Of a stretch of DNA of 16,140 nucleotides, positions 1 to 7,659 are shown piece by piece. Every line of letters begins with the position of its first letter. Within the stretch, counting starts at the first letter, position 1. This stretch comes from JBIOHJ01 sp044448905 (lineage in GTDB: Bacteria > Bacteroidota > Bacteroidia > AKYH767-A > OLB10): positions 1 through 16,140 of the forward strand of contig JBIOHJ010000075.1 in the NCBI GenBank assembly GCA_044448905.1, in the 5' to 3' direction. Made by a program: the position numbers and the translations under genes. Under the pieces are notes generated by a model. That model was given only the letters and a program-made list of their open reading frames with translations. It did no database searches and had not been told where the DNA came from.

Positions 1-950
1 ATATGGATGCGCTACCCATTCAAGAAGAAAATGATGTTGAATATAAATCGCTCCATTCCGGAGTGATGCATGCTTGTGGTCATGATGTGCACACCAGCAG
101 CTTGTTGGGAGTGGCTGCTTTGTTACAGGATAACAGGAATCACATCCATGGTGAAGTGCAATGCATTTTTCAGCCTGGCGAAGAAAAACTTCCGGGTGGT
201 GCTTCGCTGATGATTAAAGAAGGTGTTTTAGAAAACCCCAAGCCTGCCGGAATTTTTGGTCAGCATGTAATGCCACTGATTGAAACCGGAAAAGTGGGTT
301 TCCGCAGCGGTGTGTATATGGCAAGTACTGATGAAATTTATGTTACCGTTTACGGCAAAGGCGGGCATGGCGCCATGCCTCACATGAATATTGACCCGGT
401 GCTGATAACGTCTAACATGATTGTTGCATTGCAGCAGGTGGTTAGCCGCAACGCAAATCCCATTATGCCCAGTGTTTTATCTTTCGGAAAAGTAATTGCC
501 AACGGTGCAACTAACGTTATCCCCGATTCGGTTTACCTAGAAGGAACTTTTCGCACGCTCGATGAAAAATGGCGCAATGAAGCGCATATAAAAATAAAGC
601 AGCTTGCCGAAAGCATTTGTGCGGGTATGGGCGGGCGTTGCGAGTTTAACATTGTGCATGGTTATCCCGCTCTGGTTAACGAGCCAAAGCTAACAGCATC
701 GGCACGAGCGGGAGCAGAAGAATATTTGGGAAAAGAAAATGTGTTGGATCTCGACATCTGGATGGCTGCCGAAGATTTTTCTTTTTATTCGCAACAAACT
801 AACGCCTGCTTTTACCGGCTGGGTACACGCAACGAAGCAAAAGGGATTATCTCATCCGTTCACACTTCTACGTTTGATATTGATGAGCGCGCTTTGGAAA
901 CCGGGATGGGATTAATGGCTTTTCTAGCCATTAAAGAATTATCAAAATAA
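1..950 (+). CDS. M20-family metal-dependent amidohydrolase (partial, 5' end missing)
   Basis: This is the 3' part of a zinc/manganese-dependent amidohydrolase of the M20D type (N-acyl-amino-acid amidohydrolase, hippurate hydrolase or IAA-amino-acid hydrolase-like), which removes an acyl group from an amino acid in the cytoplasm. The true start lies before base 1; bases 1-2 end a codon and the first full codon is at base 3. In residues counted from base 3, the metal and catalytic motifs are HACGHD (23-28), FQPGEE (56-61), QH (87-88), GKGGHGAMPH in the dimerisation domain (118-127), MAAEDF (254-259) and a late His at 287. All expected ligands in the visible part are present, so the enzyme looks intact. 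The natural substrate cannot be told from sequence. The tRNA-Lys begins four bases after the stop codon. Confidence 0.93.
   Translation, partial: MDALPIQEENDVEYKSLHSGVMHACGHDVHTSSLLGVAALLQDNRNHIHGEVQCIFQPGEEKLPGGASLMIKEGVLENPKPAGIFGQHVMPLIETGKVGFRSGVYMASTDEIYVTVYGKGGHGAMPHMNIDPVLITSNMIVALQQVVSRNANPIMPSVLSFGKVIANGATNVIPDSVYLEGTFRTLDEKWRNEAHIKIKQLAESICAGMGGRCEFNIVHGYPALVNEPKLTASARAGAEEYLGKENVLDLDIWMAAEDFSFYSQQTNACFYRLGTRNEAKGIISSVHTSTFDIDERALETGMGLMAFLAIKELSK
912..934. repeat. Perfect inverted repeat in the 3' end of the M20 gene
   Basis: TTAATGGCT and AGCCATTAA form a perfect 9-bp stem around the 5-base loop TTTCT. It lies inside the last codons of the amidohydrolase, 20 bp before the tRNA-Lys. 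No T-run follows, so it is not a classical terminator. It could shape the 3' end of the mRNA or tRNA processing, or be chance. Confidence 0.35.
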
Positions 951-954
951 ATTT

Positions 955-1028
<74 letters not shown>

Positions 1029-1045
1029 CTTAACACTTAACCAAT

Positions 1046-1489
1046 ATGTTCCCTGAAATCTTAACCGAATTTTTTGAACGCGATTTATTAAAAATGAAAG
1101 TTGAAATAGAAAGCTACCCGGATGAAAATAAATTATGGATAATTAAAGAGGGCATCAGCAACTCCGGGGGAAATTTGTGTTTACATATCATCGGTAATCT
1201 CAAACATTTTATTGGTGTCACGCTTAGCAACACGGGGTATGTACGCCAGCGTGATGATGAATTTGCGCTAAAAAATATTGCGCGCAGCGAATTATTAAAG
1301 CAGCTTGACGCAACCATTGCTGTTGTAAACAAAACTTTACCCGGTTTATCCGAAAAAGATTTAATAAAAAATTACCCGCTCGAAAAGTATGGAAAAACTG
1401 TTACCACCGGATACATGCTTTTGCATTTGTTAGCTCATTTGAATTATCACCTTGGGCAGGTGAACTATCACCGCAGGCTGGTTTCCTGA
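1046..1489 (+). CDS. DinB-family (DUF1572-like) putative metal-binding protein
   Basis: This 147-residue protein has the four-helix DinB/YfiT look. A helix containing LCLHIIGNLKHFIG (44-57) carries His47. A late helix, HLLAHLNYHLGQVNYHRR (127-144), carries the HxxxH pair His131 and His135. These three histidines are the expected divalent-metal triad of the superfamily. Some DinB-fold proteins are thiol transferases using bacillithiol or mycothiol, but most, including this subtype, have no known substrate. The start ATG is 17 bp after the tRNA-Lys, with no strong ribosome binding site. The gene converges on the SDR gene, with only 4 bp between the two stop codons and no visible terminator. The fold call is good; the function is open. 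Confidence 0.85.
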   Translation: MFPEILTEFFERDLLKMKVEIESYPDENKLWIIKEGISNSGGNLCLHIIGNLKHFIGVTLSNTGYVRQRDDEFALKNIARSELLKQLDATIAVVNKTLPGLSEKDLIKNYPLEKYGKTVTTGYMLLHLLAHLNYHLGQVNYHRRLVS

Positions 1490-1493
1490 AAAA

Positions 1494-2171
1494 TCAAAAC
1501 CGTATTACAAGGTCTTTCAGCTTATTTCCTTTTTCCGAACAAATAAACTCCAGCACAGCGGCAATCTCTTCTGGCTTTGTCCATTTCGAAAAATCGGCAT
1601 TTGGCATGGCTGTGCGGTTTTGTGGTGTATCAATTGTAGTCGGGGCAACCACCACGCTGCTTATATTTTTCTTTTGCCCCTCGCTATTCAGAATTTTTGC
1701 CAGCTTAACGAGCATCGCTTTCGAAAGCGTGTAGCCAATCATATCAAACCCTTTTTTATCATCGAGTGCCGGGTCCGATGCCATAAAAATTAATTTTCCA
1801 CCTTCCGCTTGTTTTGTCATTTGATTAAAAACAGGGCGTGCAGTAAAATAAGCCGTGTTAAAATTCAGCAAAATCATTTTCTGAATTTCCGCGGCATCGC
1901 TGTTTTCAATATTGCCCATCGCAAAACCGCCAATGAGCAGTAACGCTGCATCAATTTGTTTGTGTTGAGATAATATGTTTTCGACAAAAGTTTTTGCTGC
2001 CGTTTCGTTTGAGGCATCCAAAGCATGTACTTCTAAATTATTGAGTGCGCCAAAATCTTCTTTTTTTATTACTGCGTCCGCAGCAATTACATAATGTCCC
2101 GAATTAATAAATTCTTTAACGCAGGCTTTACCGAGATTTCCGGCAGCCCCTGTAATAATTATTTTTTTCAT
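1494..2171 (-). CDS. SDR oxidoreductase, quinoid dihydropteridine reductase-like
   Basis: This is a 225-residue short-chain dehydrogenase with a Rossmann nucleotide-binding motif TGAAGNLG (7-14), Asn103, and catalytic Ser132, Tyr147 and Lys151 in MIGYTLSK (144-151). The C-terminal part, APTTIDTPQNRTAMP followed by NADFSKWT (about 176-198), resembles from memory the segment of vertebrate quinoid dihydropteridine reductase that reads LDTPMNRKSMP then ADFSSWT. The spacing from the YxxxK motif is also similar. This makes the DHPR-like SDR subgroup the best guess, meaning NAD(P)H-dependent reduction of a pterin or other quinonoid compound. It is the last gene of a likely tdk, murF-alr, SDR operon, 15 bp after the MurF-Alr stop. 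SDR family membership is near certain; the pterin substrate is inferred. Confidence 0.88.
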   Translation of the reverse strand: MKKIIITGAAGNLGKACVKEFINSGHYVIAADAVIKKEDFGALNNLEVHALDASNETAAKTFVENILSQHKQIDAALLLIGGFAMGNIENSDAAEIQKMILLNFNTAYFTARPVFNQMTKQAEGGKLIFMASDPALDDKKGFDMIGYTLSKAMLVKLAKILNSEGQKKNISSVVVAPTTIDTPQNRTAMPNADFSKWTKPEEIAAVLEFICSEKGNKLKDLVIRF

Positions 2172-2186
2172 GGTTGGCTTTTTTTA

Positions 2187-4712
2187 TTACTCATGAAAAT
2201 AAATCCTCTTCACGCGTTGCGAAACATTGGTGAGCACTTCGTAAGGAATGGTTCCCATGTCAATTGCCATTTGTGAAATGTTGTATTCGTTTCCAAAAAC
2301 AATTACATCATCGCCTTCTTGTGCGGGAATGTCGGTTATGTCAATCATAGTCATATCCATGCATACATTACCAATAATCGGTGCGGGCTTGCCATTAACA
2401 AACATTTTCCCGATCCCGTTTCCCAGTCTCCTGTTCAATCCGTCAGCATAGCCGATTCCAACCGTTGCCACCTGCATGTCGTGTGTGGCAATTCCCTTAC
2501 GGTTATAACCAATAGTTTCACCGGCCTTTACTGATTTAATTTGTGAAATGGTGGTTTTAAGAGTTGAAACTGCCTGCAATTGCCGTTGTTCGTTTTGTGT
2601 TGCTGCAATGCCGTGTAACCCTATGCCTAATCGTACCATTTCAAACTGCGCTTCAGGAAAACGGATGATGCCGGCAGAATTTAGAATATGTCGAAGAATG
2701 GGATAGTCAAAATGCGATTGAATTTCATGGCTTGCTTTGGTGAAAATTTCAATTTGCTTTTTTGTAAATCCATCATGCGCAGCTTCATCGCTTCCGGCAA
2801 GATGGGAAAAAACAGATTCAATTTTCAGATAGCGGTTATTTTTTATTCGCACAATCAATTCCTTTAAATCCTGTTCTTCAAAACCGAGCCTGCGCATCCC
2901 GGTATCTAATTTGATATGGATGGGAAAAACCGACTGACTTAATTCCGTAATTCTTCTTTTTATTGTTTCGCTGAAATGATTAAGCGTCCTGAATGAATAA
3001 ATTTCCGGTTCAAGGTAATAAGTAATCATTGCGTCAAAACTTTGTTCTTCGGGACTCATTACCATAATGGGAAGAGTAATTCCTGATTTGCGCAACTCCA
3101 CACCTTCATCAGCAAACGCCACGGCTAAATAATCCACGCGGTGAAACTGCAGCATGTTTGCGATTTCAAAGCTGCCGCTGCCATATGCAAATGCTTTTAC
3201 CATGCACATGGTTTTTGTTTCGGGGCGCAGGCGCGAACGGTAATAATTCAGGTTATGCACGAGTGAATTTAAATTGATTTCCAAAACCGTTTCGTGGGCT
3301 TTTTGCTGCAACGCTTTGCTGATGCGCTCAAATCCGAAAGGGCGCGCACCTTTTAACAACACCGTTTCATTGTGAAAAACTGTTGCGTTCAGCTCTTTCA
3401 AAAAATCTTCAGTGGTGTTGTAAAACTTTTTTTCCATGTTAAAAAGTTCCGCCTGGTGCGTTATGGCTGTGCCGATACCTATCAGGCGCGAAACATTTTT
3501 TTTGGAAAGCAATTCAGATACTTCGGCATAAAGATTTTTTTCCTGTTTGCCGCTTTGCAAAATGTCAGAAAGGATTACCGTTTTTTTGTTGTGCTGTTTT
3601 TGTTGATTGAGAAAGTCGAGCGCGATACGGAGAGAGCCAATGTCGGAATTGTAACTGTCGTTGATGATGGAGCAATTATTCACGCCTTCTTTCATTTCTA
3701 GGCGCATCGCAACGGGGCTGAGCATTTCCATCCGCTCGGTAATCACATCGTTGTCATAATTTAAAAACAACATCAGCGCCCAGCAGTGAATTGCATTTTC
3801 CACTGAAGCATCATCGGTAAAAGGAATAGTTATGCGGATAAAATTATTTTTATAAATGCCCTGAATTTCGGTTTCCCCTGTTTGCTTTGTAATTCGCCCG
3901 ATTTGTAAATCGGCATTTGATTTTTTCGACCAGGTAAAAAACTTTAACTCCTGCGGAAGAAAATCTGCTGCTGGAATCTGTTCTTTAACTTGAGAAAAAT
4001 CTTTACAATAGATTAGAATTTTAGCGTGAGAAAAAAGCTTCAGCTTTTCATTAATCTTTTCGGTGAGAGAAGAAAAACTTTCATCGTGTGCTGTGCCGAT
4101 GTTCGTAAAAATTCCGATCGTGGGAATAATCATTTCTTCAAGGTTGGGCATTTCTCCGGGCATTGAAATTCCTGCCTCAAAAACTGCAAGGTCATTTTCT
4201 TCCTTTATCTGCCACACGGAAAGCGGAACGCCTATTTGCGAATTGTAACTTTTCGGGCTGCGTACTATATGATGGTCTTCTCTCAGCAATTGATACAGCC
4301 ATTCCTTTACAATTGTTTTTCCATTGCTCCCGGTAATTCCGATTACCGGAATTTCAAATTGCCTGCGATGAAATGCGGCCAGCTTTTGCAAAGCCGAAAG
4401 CGTATCGTCAACTAAAATGAATTTTGCTTTCCCTTCTTTAACAAATTCTTTTTTTGAAACTACAAAATTGTAACAGCCGGTTTGAATCAGCTGGTCAATA
4501 AATTCATGCCCATTGCGCCTGTCACCCTGAATGGCAAAGAATAAAGAAAATTCGGGAGTAACTACCTTGCGGCTATCGGTAATCAGATGCAGGATTTGGG
4601 TATGCGATGAATCGGAAAAATAGGATGCCCCCCCGATGATGGAAGCAATTCTTTCAACTGTATAATTAACCAGCTCTTTTTTTACCGTGGTTATTTCTGA
4701 AGTGGAGTCCAT
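2187..4712 (-). CDS. murF-alr: Bifunctional UDP-MurNAc-tripeptide:D-Ala-D-Ala ligase / alanine racemase
   Basis: This 841-residue fusion joins two steps of peptidoglycan precursor synthesis in the cytoplasm. The C-terminal half makes D-alanine from L-alanine, and the N-terminal half joins D-Ala-D-Ala to UDP-MurNAc-tripeptide using ATP. The MurF part (about 1-465) has the ATP loop GITGSNGKT (125-133, Lys132), AVFEAGISMPGEM (176-188), IFTNIGTAHD (201-210) and NDSYNS (351-356). The racemase part (about 475-841) has the PLP lysine Lys506 in VKAFAYG. It also has the catalytic tyrosine Tyr736 in GYNRKG, equivalent to Tyr265 of the Geobacillus enzyme, and GYADG (754-758) and CMDMTM (784-789). Such fusions are typical of Bacteroidota. 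The gene lies 42 bp downstream of tdk and probably shares its transcript. Confidence 0.97.
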   Translation of the reverse strand: MDSTSEITTVKKELVNYTVERIASIIGGASYFSDSSHTQILHLITDSRKVVTPEFSLFFAIQGDRRNGHEFIDQLIQTGCYNFVVSKKEFVKEGKAKFILVDDTLSALQKLAAFHRRQFEIPVIGITGSNGKTIVKEWLYQLLREDHHIVRSPKSYNSQIGVPLSVWQIKEENDLAVFEAGISMPGEMPNLEEMIIPTIGIFTNIGTAHDESFSSLTEKINEKLKLFSHAKILIYCKDFSQVKEQIPAADFLPQELKFFTWSKKSNADLQIGRITKQTGETEIQGIYKNNFIRITIPFTDDASVENAIHCWALMLFLNYDNDVITERMEMLSPVAMRLEMKEGVNNCSIINDSYNSDIGSLRIALDFLNQQKQHNKKTVILSDILQSGKQEKNLYAEVSELLSKKNVSRLIGIGTAITHQAELFNMEKKFYNTTEDFLKELNATVFHNETVLLKGARPFGFERISKALQQKAHETVLEINLNSLVHNLNYYRSRLRPETKTMCMVKAFAYGSGSFEIANMLQFHRVDYLAVAFADEGVELRKSGITLPIMVMSPEEQSFDAMITYYLEPEIYSFRTLNHFSETIKRRITELSQSVFPIHIKLDTGMRRLGFEEQDLKELIVRIKNNRYLKIESVFSHLAGSDEAAHDGFTKKQIEIFTKASHEIQSHFDYPILRHILNSAGIIRFPEAQFEMVRLGIGLHGIAATQNEQRQLQAVSTLKTTISQIKSVKAGETIGYNRKGIATHDMQVATVGIGYADGLNRRLGNGIGKMFVNGKPAPIIGNVCMDMTMIDITDIPAQEGDDVIVFGNEYNISQMAIDMGTIPYEVLTNVSQRVKRIYFHE

Positions 4713-4728
4713 GTATTTTTTAAAAACA

Positions 4729-4752
4729 GGGGTGCAAAGACGCAGAGAAAAA
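4729..4752. repeat. Possible dispersed repeat fragment between tdk and murF-alr
   Basis: The gap between the two genes contains TGCAAAGACGCAGAGAAA, a purine-rich unit resembling the CAAAGACGCAAAGA-type short repeats I recall from intergenic DNA of many Bacteroidota and environmental genomes. Only one copy is visible here. Repeat status rests on memory of such sequences, not on a search. Confidence 0.3.
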
Positions 4753-4754
4753 TC

Positions 4755-5369
4755 TTAACCATTATTCCGATGACTATCGGGACTTAAATTTGTTTCAGCC
4801 ATTGATTTATTAAAACAACTACGGCAGAGAGGAATGTAGCTTTCTTTTTCGCCAAGCACAATTAACGAATCATCAGGAATTGTTCTGAATGAATGATGCG
4901 CCAGGTCACCACAGTGCATACAGATGGCGTGAACCTTGGTAACATAATCGGCAATTGCAAGAAGTTTCGGCATTGAACCAAATGGCTTTCCGAGATAATC
5001 CATGTCAAGCCCGGCAACAATCACCCGCATTCCTGAATTTGCCAGCGAAGTACAAACATTTGGAAGTTCGTCATCAAAAAACTGCGCTTCATCAATTCCC
5101 ACCACTTCCACATTTTGAATGAGCAATAAAATATTTGATGAAAGCGGAACGGGCGTAGAGTGAATATAATTTGAGTCGTGCGAAACAATTTTGGTTTCAT
5201 CGTAGCGGTTGTCAAGCTTCGGTTTGAATATTTCTACCTTTTGCTGTGCAATCTTTGCGCGCTTTAACCTGCGTATCAGTTCTTCGGTTTTACCCGAAAA
5301 CATAGAGCCGCTGATTACTTCAATCCAGCCTTTCTTTTGTTGCCCGTTTTTTGAACTTTCTAAAAACAT
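4755..5369 (-). CDS. tdk: Thymidine kinase (type II, zinc-binding)
   Basis: This 204-residue enzyme phosphorylates thymidine to dTMP with ATP in the salvage pathway. It has the P-loop GSMFSGKT (21-28), the DEAQFF motif with the presumed catalytic base Glu94, and a structural zinc site from two CxxC pairs, Cys150/Cys153 and Cys182/Cys185. The lasso region near the C-terminus is present. Length is normal for the family. The last ten or so residues (after AETN, LSPDSHRNNG) lie beyond the conserved core and are encoded by a palindrome of a type seen again at 15034-15050. The gene is the first of a probable operon with murF-alr and the SDR gene. A TAnnTTTG promoter box ends only four bases before the ATG. 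Confidence 0.97.
   Translation of the reverse strand: MFLESSKNGQQKKGWIEVISGSMFSGKTEELIRRLKRAKIAQQKVEIFKPKLDNRYDETKIVSHDSNYIHSTPVPLSSNILLLIQNVEVVGIDEAQFFDDELPNVCTSLANSGMRVIVAGLDMDYLGKPFGSMPKLLAIADYVTKVHAICMHCGDLAHHSFRTIPDDSLIVLGEKESYIPLCRSCFNKSMAETNLSPDSHRNNG
4765..4782. repeat. Short palindrome, TCCCGAT/ATCGGGA type, inside the tdk 3' end
   Basis: TTCCGAT and ATCGGGA form a 7-bp stem (one T/G pair) around GACT. It resembles the perfect palindrome at 15034-15050. It lies within the tdk reading frame and encodes part of the tail residues SPDSHRN. A second occurrence in the same window suggests a dispersed element rather than part of the kinase, but two copies are weak support. Confidence 0.45.
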
Positions 5370-5373
5370 GAAG

Positions 5374-5381
5374 CAAAGTTA
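5374..5381 (-). promoter_or_regulatory. Bacteroidota -7 promoter box upstream of tdk
   Basis: On the minus strand TAACTTTG matches the Bacteroidota primary sigma factor -7 consensus TAnnTTTG exactly. It is followed by CTTC and then the tdk ATG. No clear -33 TTG is seen at the usual distance. Transcription from this box would start at or very near the ATG, giving a nearly leaderless mRNA. Confidence 0.5.
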
Positions 5382-5514
5382 AGAAAGGTTTGAGGTTTAA
5401 TGACTGATAAAATCGGTTAAACCGGAATTTTTTTCTGAAATTCGCACAGGCCTTTTTTATTCCATATAAAATAATTCTTTAAGGTTACCGTTAACAGTTG
5501 AATATAATATACAA

Positions 5515-6234
5515 ATGGAACAACAAATAATTAAACAACAAATTGCGTCCTGCCTGGAGTCGTTGCGCGAGCAATATGAAATGATTAAAAATCGTGATGG
5601 GAAAACCCCTCAGATTGAAATTGACATTCTGCTCAACAACACACGTAACTTTTATGAAACATTGCTGCATTTAAATAAATTGAATAATGATGATGTTATT
5701 GCTCCTGTCTTAACTCCTGCTGAAGAAATAAAAAATGATGTGGTGGCTGAAATAAAATCTCAACAAGCCGGGGTGATTGCTGAAGAGAAAATTTCTGATT
5801 CCCCGGTTGAACAAAAAATAATTGAAGAGCGCACAAAAGTAATTTCCAGGGCACAAAAACCTGCCGTTAAAAGTGGAAGCCTTTTTGAAGATGTTACCAT
5901 AATGGCAGATACATTTGAGGAAAAAGAAACCATTCACACAAAAATTTCCAGAACCAAAGACGAAACAAGCATTGCCGACAGATTATCGAACATGCCTTTG
6001 CAGGATTTGAAAAAATCAATTGGCATCAACGAAAAATTTAAATTCGTAAATGAATTGTTTGATGGCGACCTGCAGGAATACAACAGCAGCATTGATGCTT
6101 TGAATCTTTGCGGCTCGTTTGAAGAAACAGAAAACTTCATTGCTCAAAATCTTATTCCAAAATATAGCTGGAAAAAAGAATCGGGCGTTTACCAGTCGCT
6201 GTTATTTTTAATTCAAAGAAAATTTAATTACTAA
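5515..6234 (+). CDS. Hypothetical protein with conserved-looking C-terminal domain
   Basis: I do not recognise an assigned function for this 239-residue protein. It has no signal peptide or membrane segment, so it is probably cytoplasmic. Residues 1-55 look helical and could form a coiled coil. Residues 60-120 are a low-complexity, Glu/Lys/Ala-rich linker. A conserved-looking region starts at about 122 (LFEDVTIMADTF) and continues with SIADRLSNMPLQDLKKSIGI (152-171), NEKFKFVNELFDGDLQEYN (172-190) and a C-terminal YSWKKES...LFLIQRKF segment. From memory, proteins with this IGINEKFxFxNELFxGD pattern are widespread in Bacteroidota and uncharacterised. The gene is divergent from tdk across 145 bp and sits 34 bp before asnS in the same direction, so it may be cotranscribed with it. 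No strong ribosome binding site is visible. Confidence 0.8.
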   Translation: MEQQIIKQQIASCLESLREQYEMIKNRDGKTPQIEIDILLNNTRNFYETLLHLNKLNNDDVIAPVLTPAEEIKNDVVAEIKSQQAGVIAEEKISDSPVEQKIIEERTKVISRAQKPAVKSGSLFEDVTIMADTFEEKETIHTKISRTKDETSIADRLSNMPLQDLKKSIGINEKFKFVNELFDGDLQEYNSSIDALNLCGSFEETENFIAQNLIPKYSWKKESGVYQSLLFLIQRKFNY

Positions 6235-6257
6235 TTTTTCTCTTCGAAAGAAGAATC

Positions 6258-6272
6258 ATGGCTGATTTATGA
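6258..6272 (+). other. Possible four-codon leader cistron overlapping the asnS start
   Basis: ATG-GCT-GAT-TTA-TGA encodes MADL, and its stop codon overlaps the asnS ATG as ATGA. A purine-rich AAAGAAGAA stretch lies just before its ATG and about 14 bases from the asnS ATG, which suits the short frame slightly better. It could couple or tune asnS translation, or be chance. Confidence 0.2.
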
Positions 6273-7654
6273 AACGAACTTTTATCAAAGAACTTCTCAA
6301 ATCGAAGGAATACAACAAAACCGTTAATGTTAAGGGCTGGGTTCGCACCAAGCGCGGAAATAAAAACATTGCTTTTATTGCGGTGAATGACGGAACCGTC
6401 ATTCACAATATACAGGTTGTTGCCGACCCGAATAAATTTGATGAAGAATTATTGAAACAAATCACAACGGGCGCATCCGTTTCTGTAACGGGAACATTAG
6501 TGGAGTCAAAAGGGCAGGGGCAGCCTGTAGAAATCCAGGCTTCAGAAATTATTCTTTATGGAACCGCAGACCCGGAAAAGTATCCATTGCAGAAAAAAGG
6601 TCACACGTTAGAATTTCTAAGAGAAATTGCTCATTTGCGACCACGCACAAATACGTTTGGCGCTGTGCTTCGCCTTCGTCATGCAATGGCGTATGCCATT
6701 CACAAATATTTTAACGATAATGGTTTTTATTATCTGCACTCGCCAATCATAACGGGCTCCGATGCCGAGGGCGCTGGAGAATTGTTCCGCGTAACTACTC
6801 TCGATCTAAACAAAATTCCTAAAAATGAAAATGACACTATTGATTTTAAACAGGATTTTTTTGGGAAAGAAACTAATCTTACGGTATCCGGTCAGTTAGA
6901 AGGTGAGCTGGCTGCTTTGGCTCTCGGGTTGGTTTACACATTTGGTCCCACGTTTCGCGCTGAAAATTCAAACACTCCGCGTCACCTTGCCGAGTTTTGG
7001 ATGATAGAGCCTGAAATGGCTTTTTATGACATTACCGACAACATGGATTTAGCTGAAGACCTGTTGAAACATTTAGTGAAATACGCACTTGATAATTGCA
7101 ATGACGATTTGCAGTTCCTGAATAAGATGTACGACAAAGAACTTATTGCCCGGCTGCAATCGGTAGTAAACACCGCTTTTAAACGACTCACTTATACTGA
7201 TGCCATCGAAGCATTAAAATCGTCTGATAAAAAGTTTGAATTTCCTGTCGGGTGGGGAACCGATTTACAAAAAGAACATGAAAATTATTTGGTTGAGCAT
7301 TTCAAATGCCCGGTTATTCTTACGGATTATCCTAAAGAAATTAAAGCATTTTACATGAAACAAAATGATGACGGGAAAACTGTTCGTGCCATGGACATTT
7401 TATTTCCATGGATTGGTGAAATAATTGGCGGTTCGCAGCGGGAAGAAAATTATGACCGGCTATGTGCGCGAATAAAGGAAATGCACATTCCCGAGGAAAG
7501 CTTATGGTGGTATCTTGATACCCGCAAATACGGAACCGTTCCACATGCCGGCTTCGGATTGGGCTTTGAGCGGCTTATGCTTTTTATTACCGGCATGACC
7601 AACATCCGCGATGTAATCCCTTTTCCACGCACACCCCTGAATGCGGAATTCTGA
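6269..7654 (+). CDS. asnS: Asparagine--tRNA ligase
   Basis: This class II aminoacyl-tRNA synthetase charges tRNA-Asn with asparagine in the cytoplasm. The 461 residues match the usual bacterial AsnRS length. An N-terminal OB-fold anticodon-binding domain (about 15-105, starting VNVKGWVRTKRG) is followed by the catalytic core. The core has SPIITGSDAEGAGELF (158-173), VSGQLEGE (206-213), motif 2 FRAENSNTPRHLAEFWMIE (229-247) and motif 3 GFGLGFERLM (428-437). HLAEFWMIEPE points to AsnRS rather than AspRS. The start is chosen from the MKRTFIKELL beginning typical of the family. It lies 34 bp after the upstream unknown gene; no terminator is obvious before rpoN. Confidence 0.98.
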   Translation: MKRTFIKELLKSKEYNKTVNVKGWVRTKRGNKNIAFIAVNDGTVIHNIQVVADPNKFDEELLKQITTGASVSVTGTLVESKGQGQPVEIQASEIILYGTADPEKYPLQKKGHTLEFLREIAHLRPRTNTFGAVLRLRHAMAYAIHKYFNDNGFYYLHSPIITGSDAEGAGELFRVTTLDLNKIPKNENDTIDFKQDFFGKETNLTVSGQLEGELAALALGLVYTFGPTFRAENSNTPRHLAEFWMIEPEMAFYDITDNMDLAEDLLKHLVKYALDNCNDDLQFLNKMYDKELIARLQSVVNTAFKRLTYTDAIEALKSSDKKFEFPVGWGTDLQKEHENYLVEHFKCPVILTDYPKEIKAFYMKQNDDGKTVRAMDILFPWIGEIIGGSQREENYDRLCARIKEMHIPEESLWWYLDTRKYGTVPHAGFGLGFERLMLFITGMTNIRDVIPFPRTPLNAEF

Positions 7655-7659
7655 CACCG

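Noticed and set aside
3372..3701. A 109-residue plus-strand open frame.
   Set aside because: It is antisense to the MurF domain of the intact MurF-Alr gene and has no protein-family signal.
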